From Aporrectodea caliginosa (taxonomy: Eukaryota > Annelida > Clitellata > Crassiclitellata > Lumbricidae), in NCBI GenBank assembly GCA_020284085.1, contig JACEVL010000062.1, positions 1,374,795-1,438,794 on the forward strand: a DNA stretch of 64,000 nucleotides. The letters are read 5' to 3'. A model generated the notes under the pieces. That model made no database searches. It saw only the letters and a program-made list of their open reading frames with translations, and was not told where the DNA came from. Of this stretch, positions 54,590 through 64,000 are shown one piece after another. Each line of letters starts with the position of its first letter. The stretch's first letter is position 1. The translations under genes were made by a program, and so were the position numbers.

Positions 54590-54990
54590 ACAGGCTTTCT
54601 GTGGGACATGATAGCTGATTGGTTAGAGTAAGTGGGTCACGGTAGCTGATTGGTTAGAGCAAGTGGGTCACGGTAGCTGATTGGTTAGAGCAAGTGGGTC
54701 GGGGTAGCTGATTGGTTAGAGCAAGTGGGTCACGGTAGCTGATTGGTTAGAGCAAGTGGGTCACGGTAGCTGATTGGTTAGAGCAAGTGGGTCGGGGTAG
54801 CTGATTGGTTAGAGCAAGTGGGTCACGGTAGCTGATTGGTTAGAGCACTTACCTTGTAACACGAAGAGTACGGGTTTGAGCCTCCTTCCCTGAGACAGTT
54901 ATTCTGTAGGGGCTTTAGAAAGTCACAATTGCTCAGTGCCATCAGATTGATGCTTGGTCGGTTGTTAGTAGCGCTTAATAAATGCTTAAT
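54590..54990 (+). mobile_element. SINE group B with tandemly amplified A-box head
   Basis: A 31-bp unit (GTAGCTGATTGGTTAGAGCA plus AGTGGGTCACG) is repeated about eight times from ~54605 to 54845. A single B-box region (GGGTTTGAGCCTCC), body (CAATTGCTCAGTGCCATCAG) and tail (GCGCTTAATAAATGCTTAAT) follow. The repeated unit is the tRNA-like head carrying the Pol III A box. Confidence 0.85.
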
Positions 54991-55179
54991 AATTCTGTTG
55001 GGCCTAGTCAGCTTTGGGATCACATGCATTCAGTTACTGCAGTTACTACACCCTTAGATTTGGAATTATCTAGCCCGACTTACCAACTTGCTGTCTTTAT
55101 TAAAGTCACTTGTCAAGACCTATTTACACTGGCCATTGCATGAATCATTCTCGGTCGCTGTTGAACAGTCATTTATTTA

Positions 55180-55345
55180 GGACACGGTGGCCAGTTGGTA
55201 AGCGTACTTGCCTTGTAGTGCAGAGGGTACGAGTTTTGAGCCATCCCTTAGATGTTTTCTCTGTAGGTACCTTGAGCAAGTTCTTCACTCACAATCGCTT
55301 GGTGCCAGGTCATTAGATAGTGGCACTTAATAAATGCTTAATAAT
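55180..55345 (+). mobile_element. SINE group B copy
   Basis: GACACGGTGGCCAGTTGGTA, GTACGAGTTTTGAGCC, TACCTTGAGCAAGTTCTTCA, GGTCATTAGATAGTGGCACT and TAATAAATGCTTAATAATAA. Confidence 0.75.
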
Positions 55346-56235
55346 AATAATAATTCATTATGTGTCTGAGATTCAAAGTTGGTGACAGTGCGTGTCAAAT
55401 GAGCATTTTGAAATAACATTAATTATAATTACAAATATCATAGAATGGCTGAAGACTTGTCGATTCTAATTCGTGTCTGCCATTGCTTTTGTGGCACAGT
55501 GGGAACTGGATATGAAAACTTGACACAAAAACTGAATCATGAAATTAGTTTTTTTGGGGCAGGTTTCTACTTAAAGTTTTATTTGTTTTGTTTTTGGTCA
55601 ACTTTTGACAGGAGTTTTCGTTGAATTGAAAAGTTGGGATTACAGAAGCCGCTGATTGAGTTGTCCCAACTGGATCTCGTATGAACTTTAAATTTGAGAC
55701 AAGCTCTCTTATAGGCAAAGTTTTTGGGACATCAATGCACACAGAATTGAGAATATTTCATAAAAATTTTGTAAACCACAACCCAAGTCTGCAGCATTTT
55801 TTATAGACTGGGTGGTGTATTGTTGGACTTACAGAAGGTTACAAAGTGTACTGTAAATGTGATGAAGGCAAGAGTATTTGTTTCTGCATTTAACTATTTT
55901 GGTTCGCTTCTGTTGAGGCATGTGTTGCAGACGATGGTTGTAGTTGCATTTCTGAAGCTTCCAAGACGTCTGAAAACTTGAATATTTCTTGCATTTGGAC
56001 ACTTTTGCATGACTTCCTTGGCTTTGGTTGTTTGACGGTTATGTCAGTTTTCTGTTTGGATTTGTGAAATCCAGATAGCAACATGGAACTATAGGCGGAG
56101 TAGAACTTGCGCTTCTGAAGTTTATTTATGAAACCTTTCACCCAAATTCGTTCTGTTATCTGTTTTAGTTATTATCCCAATAATAATAATTATTATCATT
56201 AATATTAACCTTATTATGTTGAGAAAAGTGGAGCA

Positions 56236-56308
56236 TTAACCCTTTAATGGTGAGCTGCATTGGTTTCCCACACATTTTAGTACACTCTCGTTGTTATAAA
56301 CGGGTTAA
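56236..56308. mobile_element. TTAA mini-element copy
   Basis: TTAACCCTTTAATGGTGAGC ... ATAAACGGGTTAA; 73 bp with TTAA at both edges. Confidence 0.7.
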
Positions 56309-57122
56309 ACTAGATATGCTTGGACTTTTTGTCATTCAGTGGGGTATAAGCATGTTGAAGGTAGCGAGCGCCTCTGAGGAGTATTTCTTGAAGTGGCGCT
56401 ATATAAATTTACGATTACGCTTACGAAGGTAATGCTCACAGAGGAAATGTTTGATTATATCCTTGTAAAGTAGCAAGATGATCTGATGATTGTTGGTTTT
56501 CCCTCGGTAGCAAAAAAAGTTTAAGGTGTCCCAATTTTATGTTGCCCAGTGTGATCTGCCATAGTCTCCTTGCTTGCTTATGGGTGCTCTCGACTGACTG
56601 CTAGGTAGCAATTTGTCTTCTGGTGCCTTTGATACAAACACTGGACATTCAGTGTTTTATGGAGTAAAATATTTGGCTATCTGGTGGCCCTTTTTGCACG
56701 AGCCACAATGGACGAGTGGCCTAGAGTTTTGGAGATTTAGGTCGGAGTCATTTTCAAGCACCTTTGAGAAGCTATAAAATTTATAGGCATGAAACAAATG
56801 ACCAGATATATTACTTTACATTCAGTTGAAAATTAAATTTATTTACATCGGGGTAAAATAAATGATTCAGTCAACTCATCAGTTAATCAGTTTTTGCTCA
56901 ATAAAAATGTCCGATTTACTAAAATTCCATTGGTAAACATCAACTTCCTTGAACTGATTGTGATTACCTAAATCACTTAACTCATCAATTTAAAATGTTT
57001 CCCACATGCAAAGTTAAAATTCACCATTTATTTCACCAGTACCTGGCAAACAATATGCACACGTCAGAATTTCTGCAACTCTTTGCATCTTGTGCAGGCC
57101 GTGTAAATGTAACTAGGCATTT

Positions 57123-57440
57123 CTATTGTGTTGTAATCTGACATTTATAAATCGACACTTCTAGAAAAAAACTTATCCATGGGGTTTCCGACCCGAACCA
57201 GTGAAATCTCGTGAAAGGTGATTCCACTGGTGGAAACCAACGTAGGCAAAGCTTCTGGACTGAGCTGTAGCAGTATGCATACGAGGGACAATCATGAGTC
57301 CATGGGCAGCCGGCCAAAAACATTTAACTGCCTTGCTACAAGCTCTAATTTGAAGTGATCGTGGTTCGTTATGAAAGACATCTGGAGAACAGGAATGGAC
57401 GGAGTGAGCAAAATTCTGTACTGCATTTGGTCTAATAACA
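57123..57440 (-). pseudogene. LINE ORF2 C-terminal fragment
   Basis: The minus-strand frame reads HGLMIVPRMHTATAQSRSFA, YVGFHQWNHLSRD. This matches the widespread LINE end P-R-x-R-T-A-x-A-Q-S-R-S-F-x-x-V-G-P-x-x-W-N-x-L. No upstream reverse transcriptase remains. It sits in the 3' flank of LACTB on the same strand. Confidence 0.75.
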
Positions 57441-57853
57441 GCCTGTACTGGATGTGGTAATATCAGAGTACCCCACCCCATGGCACAGTCAGTCCTGCAA
57501 GATCAATGGCAGTCTAATCTAGGTCTTGTTAATCTGCTGAAGTGTGAACATTTGCAAGGGGATGGGAGAAAGTAATAATGCCAAATATGGAGGTAGAAGG
57601 GGGGGTCCATATCAAACACAGTTTCTCGTTTCTCTATCTATTGGACTTCAATTGGCTTCTCCAATGGATCCTATTGCAATTTTCACTTGAAGCAACCATC
57701 AACTGACGTCTTGGGCATGATTATAATGGTGCTATAGAAGTCATGAGATTAGATTAGATTAGTGCAGAAAGACCACCCCAAATGCCTTTCGAAAGCACTC
57801 CTTTCTAGCGCTTGACCTACACAAACATGAGAAACCTCCTGCCAAGAAAATAT

Positions 57854-58316
57854 CTACATGAACTTCAGAAAGGCGTCCGCAATTTGAACGGCCGCACTTC
57901 CGAGCCCAACACCCTGAAGATTGCAGAGAATGGCAACAACAACCCCTTTCGGAGCGCGACCTTCTGTGCGATACCTGTCCAGCGACATTACGAGGGCACT
58001 GCTGGCCCCGACGGTCCCTCCCGTGTGGCCCACATATCTTTCTCCACTGCCGAAGACTATCTGCCAGCCCATCCCGTAGCGCCCTTGAGGGTCCCAGCTG
58101 ACCCTGGTGTTGGCAATCGGCGTCCACAGCATTTCGACGGTGTCTGGTCGGAGATATCCACATGGTTCTGACTTCTGCTGGAAGCTGTACAGAAGCATGT
58201 TGCCAAACTTCGCCAGATCGTTGGTTGTCGATAGTAGCCCGGCGCCGGCGATCTTAAATGAAGTTTCGGTGAATGGAGCATTAAGGACGGTCCCATCTGC
58301 ACCCTTTACGTAGTGC
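57854..58316 (-). CDS. lactb: LACTB exon 7 (HTGG motif) and stop
   Basis: Acceptor TTTTCATTTGTAG. Encodes RHYVKGADGTVLNAPF, SFKIAGAGLLSTTNDLAKFG, LWTPIANTRVSWDPQGRYGM, VGHTGGTVGASS and ends QIADAFLKFM, TAG. The plus-strand frame at 57812-58171 is its shadow. Confidence 0.97.
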
Positions 58317-61300
58317 CTACAAATGAAAATCAGTTTTCTGAAGTCTTATCCAATCTGAAATTGTAATTAGTAACTTCTGCTATGACGGTGTCTAATGCAC
58401 AAGGCATCAACCGATCTTGCACCACACCCAAAGCCGTAATCAGGGGGCCCGATAGCGCATTGGATAAAACGCTGGCATGGAGAGCGAGAGGTACGAGTTC
58501 GAGCCCTGTGCGGCGGATATGCTTTGTAGGCTGCTATTAAGCGCCCGTTGCAAGCTGTCTGTTCTGTTAGTAGTTAAGATTTAAATTGCATAACATGTAA
58601 ATGTACAGCCGTTTAGATTATCATTATCGGTATCCAGAAGATCAGTCTGTAGGACAGATAGGTGGATAAGCAATTTGAAAAGGTAAGTTTTAAGTTGACA
58701 ATAAAATTACATAAGTGACTGAGCAGAATGGACAGGTAGCCTACACATGACGGATGCTTCTAAGTAGATGTAAAATCGCACAGTGACAAATTGTGAGGAA
58801 GAAAGCACGTGGCTAGCTCAAGGGCAGTGTTCCTTTATGGCCTGGAATAATCCCTCAGTTAGCAAAATAAAGCACATAATAACCAGAAATCATCAGAGCC
58901 AAAAGAGCTTTAACCCTTTAACAACGAGCATGTACTAAAGTGACTGTGAAACCAATGCAGGTTGTCGTTAAAGTGTTAAGGAGCTCGCATACCTCGCCAG
59001 ATTGTATCGTATTTTCTCTTTATCTTCAACGTATGTGCTCGACAGACCAAGGTCTTTCAACAGATCTTCAAGCAGAACAGTGAACTTTTTGTTGGTGGCG
59101 CCCTCTAGAACTGCACTAAGCAGCGTAAATCCATGGGTGGTGTAATTAAATTCCGTACCTGGAAAAAGACCATAAAAACGATCCATACAAATTTAAAATA
59201 GTATAAATTTTAAAAATTAAACAGGAAACTTTAACTACAAGTATTCAAAAATATAGCCTTAGAGATAAATTTTACAGTTATCTCTCTGTCTCTGCATACT
59301 GACTTTCTGGGTATTGACCTGATTACAGCTTGGTTTGACATGCCATCAGGTTTCTCTGCTCTGCCATGCAAAGCGACTTGGTTGTTCCAGTGGCCCAAAC
59401 ATCCATAGTCCAGCACAAAATTTTTGCTGTGGTCCCATCCTCTTAGAATACGCTAACTAACAACCAGTGACATGAACTTCTCAGCCTCTCTTTGCCTCTT
59501 TTCCCCACATGCTTGAAGACCATTCTGTTTGATCGTGGTTTCATTGTGTCAGGTCAGGAGCGCCTCTGAAGAGGCTCTCGTCAAGTGGCGCTATATAAAT
59601 TTGCAACTACAGTTACCATGTGCATTAGACACCAGCATTTGTTAAAAAATAATTATATAAATTTTTTATTTAAAATAAAATCTAATTATATAAATTTATC
59701 TATAATAATATATATAAAAAATACAGCAACAGCTCCATCGAGAAATGGAGAACCATAACCAATCAAATTCTAGAACCTTGTGAGTTTGGATAAAGTCAAC
59801 TTGTAGACAAAGCAATCATTTAACAATAGAGTAAATGAACCAACTGTCTTAACCTGGCTTGCAAACAAGTGGATCGCCTTTGAAAATGTCCAGAGACTCC
59901 TTAACGTTCTTATATTTCTTTGTGATATAGTATTCTTCGTATTCAAAATCCTGTTCAGAAGAATTATAAATATATATAATGCTATGACAATCACACTAAA
60001 TTATGAATATTCTGACCTGATAACTTCTCCACGAGCCTCAAATAAAAACACCCTAACCTCGAGTAGAATTTACCTGAACAGCTTTGTCAGAAAAACAATT
60101 TATTGCCTCAAAATGCAGGCGTCCTCTCTGCCTCAAAATGTGATCTTGCCTCCAATAACACAAAGTCAATTTTATAGCAAAACATGCTAGGGAGCACTAA
60201 AGAAACCGCAGTACTGAAACATCTTTCGATCCTGGTGATGATATATATATATACTCCCAACCTCTGTTTTGAGAATCCAGCACATTAACCCCTACATTAT
60301 TGTGCTCCCCAAATTGCTAACAACAGTCAAGAAATGCCATTATAAGTCTGATTATGCCAGCGCTTATAAACTGGCACAAGAGTTAGCAGTAAAATGATTA
60401 CATGTAGCATTGTATAAAATGACAGAGTATTACATGCTGTAGTGCGTAGAGTGACTCACATCTTGTGCGTCCGTTGTCTGACTTTTGACAGTGGAATTTC
60501 CTTTTGGCTTATAATCTCGAATGCCAGCCATATGGGAACACAACTGTCTCGGCGTAAGAATTACCTTCAACATCAATTCCATGTTGTAAGTTTTTATATT
60601 ATTTCTGTGTTATTATTTTTTAACCAATGTTATATATGAAATTCTCCAGAAGAAAATTTTTTCTATTATTATTATTATTAGTATTACTATAAATAATATT
60701 ACTATTTTTTTATTACTACTATTATTCTTATGCTTTAACTCAGCATAGGTCCTCTAGCATGAGACCAAGATTGAAGTAAATGATTTTGAAATGCTAATAT
60801 TATTGCTTTTACACCATGGTAAAAATCATAACTCTGAAGTTTTATCAAAATTTCAAAATTGTTAAAGACTTCTGGAATGGTAAAATGAAGCACGGTAATC
60901 TCACGGTGAGATCATAATACGGAAAGGTGGGTATAGTACGGTAAGGTAATATAGGTAAGGAGAGGCTACTTCTCTTAGCTTTGTCTTTAAAGCTTCATTG
61001 TGCTGCTGTCAGTTCAGTTCTTTGATGTCATTCATTTCTTAACCTACGACTCATCTCTTTCAACTCGATTTCAAGACTCGTCTCTTTCAGCTCGATTTAA
61101 GACTCAACTTTCTGACCTATTGGTTTCTGGTTTCTCCATTCTATCGGATTTCAATGTTACCTTTTCACCCTCCCAGTATTTATCCGGCCAGTATGGAACA
61201 TACTGGTGAACAGTATTTATCAGTATGGCATCCAGATCCAGACAGCCCTTCTCCCATTCTTTAGCCACGAGCATCATCGTGATTGGTTTGCTGACACTGG

Positions 61301-63059
61301 CGATCTTCATCACAGAGTCCGGACTGCACTTCACTCCATTTTCCAGGTCCGCAAATCCAAATCCTTAAAGAAAGTCAGAAAAAAATGATTTATTTTAATG
61401 ATAAAAAATTAATGAAACATATGGTAATAATAAAAAAATTCAATGTATGCAAACATTTCTGTAATACTAAGAGCAACACGTGAACTTGTTAATTAAACCA
61501 GACAAACTGGACGGAAGTTTAAAAGAAATTAAACTGTAATTTTCACTGATTTTCGTTTTGACCTATGGCCCAGTTTTTTTTAGCTACATTGGTTAGAGAT
61601 TAGCGACATCTAACCAAAGTAAGAGAGACAAACACAAACATACATAAACGCAAACAAAGAAGCGCATAAAAGAGACATCTAAGCAAACAAATAGGTAGAG
61701 AAGCACCATCTTACCTTCCTTCCAAACAGTTTTCCCATTCAGTGAGACCGTTATTGCCAAACCAGGACAGCCAGAGTCTTCCTGCAAGTAAAAAGTTACA
61801 AATATCAACAACAAATTATAATTGTCTTTTCTGCACATCATTATTTCACATGGCAGATCCAAAATTCAGAAGTGAGAAATACAAAGTGGCATTAAACATC
61901 ATCTAGAAAAATGTTCCATGGCTAGTCAGAACACCAAATTTAGGGGAATAAATCTTTTACAAATTTCCCAAATTAGCCTTGTAGGCCATATGCCTTGTAG
62001 GCCAATGCTACATGAAAATTTAAATAACACAGCTTTTATTAACATTATTATTATCATAATAAAAAGTGTTATTAAGTGGAAGTTTAATTTAAGTAAATAC
62101 ACCACAGATATGCTATAAAACATATAATCAACATTACATATAAATAAAGGTGTGCAAAATTTTTGTAAACTATAAAGCTATAGCCAGGTAGGCTACTCGA
62201 GTCGATGCTAAGCGGGTATCATATTACGTCACTCCAACATTGGATGAAAAATCAGTCATTCAAAGGACTGCATTCAAGTCATTATGCGCACTTGTGCCGC
62301 ATTCAAAGGTAGTTAATCCATTATATCTTTCAGCGCACCAACATGACACCTCTCTAATTTCTTTTGACTCAAGACACTAAAGAAATCTGTTATTCAGTAT
62401 ACTTAACCAATTTTATATTCTGGATGCTTCACCGATTGATAACTCTCGACTGCAACCCAATACCTCCCACCCACGGCTTCACAGAAAACAGACAACTCAG
62501 AATAATTCAACTGTGAAACAAATACAGCAATCTGCATAAAATTGTACAATTTGGGGTCACATGTTTCGCTCCCCCATTGGGCAGCACCCGGGCCTCTGGG
62601 TGCCCTCCGACACCCCTTGGCAACCGGACTCGGACCTCCTTTTGACTACCCTTTGCACAACCCTTCTGACTTGATGCAGCACCTGTGAATAAGCTGGTGC
62701 TCCTAGAAATTTGAAGATTAGAGCGAGTACATACGTGTTATTGTCCCTATACAGTAAGTAACTATAGTAACTAGACTGCAGTGTAACACTATATTACATT
62801 ACTTCCAGCTGTAATTAAGCCTGTAAATATGTGAAATTTATCAGACCTGAAGTTTTGTTAAAAGCTTCCTAGATTCATTGATCGCAGAATCCAGATTTCC
62901 AGAAGGCCATCGCTTGGTCAGCTTCTGACCACTGTCCACTACGGATGGTGTCTGTGTTTTTACACCCTGCTTGACCACATGCTGGATTGTAAAAGCACCG
63001 CCAACTGCGGCTAAACTGCCGCAGATCGCTGCAAGCTTCTGATGGCTTCCAAAGGCCAT
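57854..63059 (-). CDS. lactb: LACTB-type serine beta-lactamase-like protein (seven exons, 437 aa from first Met)
   Basis: Exons 63068-62847, 61781-61715, 61363-61161, 60564-60460, 59950-59854, 59158-58993 and 58316-57854 join in consistent phase. The fold is a class C beta-lactamase/penicillin-binding type. Catalytic S116-x-x-K119 lies in KIASVSKPITMM, the second-motif tyrosine Y234 in FNYTTHGFTLL and HTGG at 381-384 replaces KTG, all as in animal LACTB. LACTB is a mitochondrial intermembrane-space serine protease-like protein that forms filaments. A hydrophobic stretch at ~10-28 fits the N-terminal anchor. An acceptor directly upstream of the first exon implies another 5' exon. The insert between the SHMAGIRDY and ITKKYKNVKESLDIFKGDP segments is much shorter than in human LACTB (547 aa). 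Convergent with the ATRX-like gene. Confidence 0.95.
58446..58625 (+). mobile_element. tRNA-derived SINE, group C (LACTB intron)
   Basis: GGGGCCCGATAGCGCATTGG ... GTACGAGTTCGAGCCCTG, CTTTGTAGGCTGCTATTAAG and CTGTCTGTTCTGTTAGTAGT. Same head and body as 25688-25910. Confidence 0.78.
58910..58979. mobile_element. TTAA mini-element copy (LACTB intron)
   Basis: TTAACCCTTTAACAACGAGC ... GTTGTCGTTAAAGTGTTAA, 70 bp, 14 bp from the 3' boundary of LACTB exon 6. Confidence 0.78.
58993..59158 (-). CDS. lactb: LACTB exon 6 (tyrosine motif)
   Basis: Acceptor GGTCTTTTTCCAG and donor GCGAG, then GTATGC. Encodes GTEFNYTTHGFTLLSAVLEG and EDLLKDLGLSSTYVEDKEKI, RYNLAR. Phase 1 in, 2 out. Confidence 0.95.
59854..59950 (-). 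CDS. lactb: LACTB exon 5
   Basis: Acceptor TTCTTCTGAACAG and donor CCAG, then GTTAAG. Encodes DFEYEEYYITKKYKNVKESL, DIFKGDPLVCKP, matching YLREKFENSIESLRLFKNDP of human LACTB. Phase 0 in, 1 out. Confidence 0.9.
60460..60564 (-). CDS. lactb: LACTB exon 4
   Basis: Encodes VILTPRQLCSHMAGIRDYKP, then KGNSTVKSQTTDAQD; human has VTTRLLISHLSGIRHY. The acceptor (TTGATGTTGAAG) has a weak pyrimidine tract; the donor GTGAGT is strong. The phase (0/0) fits both neighbours, which supports an exon missed by long-ORF scans. Confidence 0.85.
61161..61363 (-). CDS. lactb: LACTB exon 3 (catalytic SxxK)
   Basis: Acceptor TTTCTTTAAG and donor AAAAG, then GTAACA. Encodes GFGFADLENGVKCSPDSVMK, IASVSKPITMMLVAKEWEKG and VPYWPDKYWEGEK. 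Contains the nucleophile Ser and general-base Lys. Phase 1 in, 0 out. Confidence 0.96.
61715..61781 (-). CDS. lactb: LACTB exon 2
   Basis: Acceptor TTTTTACTTGCAG and donor GAAG, then GTAAGA. Encodes EDSGCPGLAITVSLNGKTVW KEG, matching EVGAPGIVVGVSVDGKEVWS of human LACTB. Phase 0 in, 1 out. Confidence 0.94.
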
Positions 63060-63352
63060 TGCCAGCACCTATAAACAAATTTCTGTTTTATGTGTGTCAT
63101 TTTTAAATTGTGGTCACCTAAATCATGTAAACTATATTATTTTGAATTAGAATTCATCTCAGTAAATGAGATTCAAACATAAATACAGTAATTTGCACTT
63201 ATTAAAACTCTGCAATGCAGATTACCACTTACTTACTAACCCTTACTTGCAATCGAACTTTGTGCTTCGTGCTTTGTACGCGTGAATAAGCTGGTGCCCT
63301 GCGCTTGGTTTTCGAGTGGCGCTTTAGAAGTTTGGAGCTCACGATTACGATT
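62680..63352 (+). mobile_element. Two SINE group G fragments
   Basis: CCTGTGAATAAGCTGGTGC near 62690 and GCGTGAATAAGCTGGTGCCC, GAGTGGCGCTTTAGAAGTTT and ACGATTACGATTT at 63283-63352. They flank LACTB exon 1. Confidence 0.55.
62847..63068 (-). CDS. lactb: LACTB exon 1 (first in window)
   Basis: The acceptor TTTGTTTATAG precedes it, so an earlier exon is likely. The first in-frame Met is at 63059 (MAFGSHQKLAAICGSLAAVG). Ends INESRKLLTKLQ with donor GTCTGA, phase 0. The hydrophobic stretch suits a mitochondrial targeting or anchor segment. Confidence 0.8.
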
Positions 63353-64000
63353 TACATACATTCATCCGAATATTTGCGTGGCGTCTTTCAAGCTCATCTC
63401 AAAGACGTTGTTACGTGAAAAAAGTGAATAGCATAATCAATAGTTTCCGTAATCCATTTAAAAGGCTGGAGGCTGACAAGGGAACCAGCGTATTACGTAA
63501 ACCTGAAAAACGATACATTTTGCTTTAAATTTGTCTTGCTGACGTGCTTCATTTAGAGGTCATGTTACAAGTTCAAAAACACTTGTGATTAACACTCGTT
63601 TTTATTAGTTTTTACAAAATGTCATTTAGAAATGAAACACTTGTTACCGCTTAACAACCCGACAACTGGAGAACCAGCGTCGCATCTGCTTCCGTACGTA
63701 AACCATGGATTATACATTCGCTCAGATTCCATACTTTACTTAACTTATGTTTTAGATGCGATTTTATACAAAAATAATACGAAATTAATACTGGTTCCCG
63801 CGACCTTACTTTTATAGACGCTGCAGAAGTTTTGAGATGATGATTGCTATTGGATTGTGAATAATTGCCTAAGATTGAAGTGATGGGAGTATTGGTGTTT
63901 GTTATAGATATGTAAGTTATAGGATTCCTGTAGGCCTACACATATTCAGGAAGAGTGAATTGCAGCTGCAGTCAAGCTTCGCATGGACCATAAAATATGT
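63070..64000. other. Upstream of LACTB exon 1, no gene seen
   Basis: Apart from the group G fragment, AT-rich unique sequence. The 5' exon implied by the LACTB acceptor was not found here. Confidence 0.5.

Larger units (their letters stand above)
52620..57853. other. Convergent intergenic region between ATRX-like and LACTB genes
   Basis: No coding exon found on either strand. It must hold the 3' UTRs of both genes. It contains CA-rich repeats, SINE B copies, one TTAA mini-element and a LINE fragment. No SNF2 helicase motif (DEGH, GLGKT, VYRFGQ) appears in any plus-strand frame. Confidence 0.6.

Noticed and set aside
57812..58171. Plus-strand 119-residue open frame
   Set aside because: Exact antisense of LACTB exon 7, which has phase-consistent splicing and catalytic motifs.

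Overview
This is a repeat-rich animal nuclear genome window. Genes have GT-AG introns, codons are split across exons with matching phases, one tRNA carries an intron, and SINE, LINE and hAT debris is abundant. Gene content (Wnt11, an ATRX-type ADD protein, LACTB, a PDZ protein like invertebrate SYD-1, a CARD protein) fits a bilaterian invertebrate. The very frequent AGGCCTA words and the style of repeats suggest a marine deuterostome, perhaps an echinoderm. The phylum is a guess; the metazoan assignment is not.

Layout. 1-7.4 kb: minisatellites, microsatellites and a LINE fragment. 7.5-8.8 kb (-): one large GC-rich exon with a PDZ domain, best read as the N-terminal exon of a SYD-1/RhoGAP100F homologue whose RhoGAP part is not in the window. 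9-20 kb: repeats, plus an intron-containing tRNA-Ile(UAU) at 12.8 kb. 20.2-29.4 kb (+): a complete five-exon Wnt11 gene (361 aa, all 24 Wnt cysteines). 29.4-34.7 kb: repeats and a probable 3' UTR. 34.75-36.1 kb (-): a two-exon gene encoding little more than a CARD domain (107 aa). 36-41 kb: repeats and palindromes. 40.9-52.6 kb (+): eight exons encoding the N-terminal half of ATRX, including the ADD histone-reader domain, ending in a stop codon with no SNF2 helicase in the remaining 11.4 kb. 57.9-63.1 kb (-): a seven-exon LACTB-type serine beta-lactamase-like gene, convergent with the ATRX-like gene.

The genes are unrelated in pathway: Wnt signalling, chromatin reading, a mitochondrial protease-like protein, a death-fold adaptor and a synaptic scaffold. 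The shared theme is transposon load. I could delimit seven non-autonomous hAT elements by exact 8-bp target duplications. There are five ~70-bp TTAA-flanked mini-elements, at least seven tRNA-headed or tail-sharing SINE groups, three LINE tail types, and a family of same-orientation modules of unknown nature between 5 and 23 kb. All exon joins below were worked out by hand from splice signals, phase and recalled family alignments, not from transcripts.
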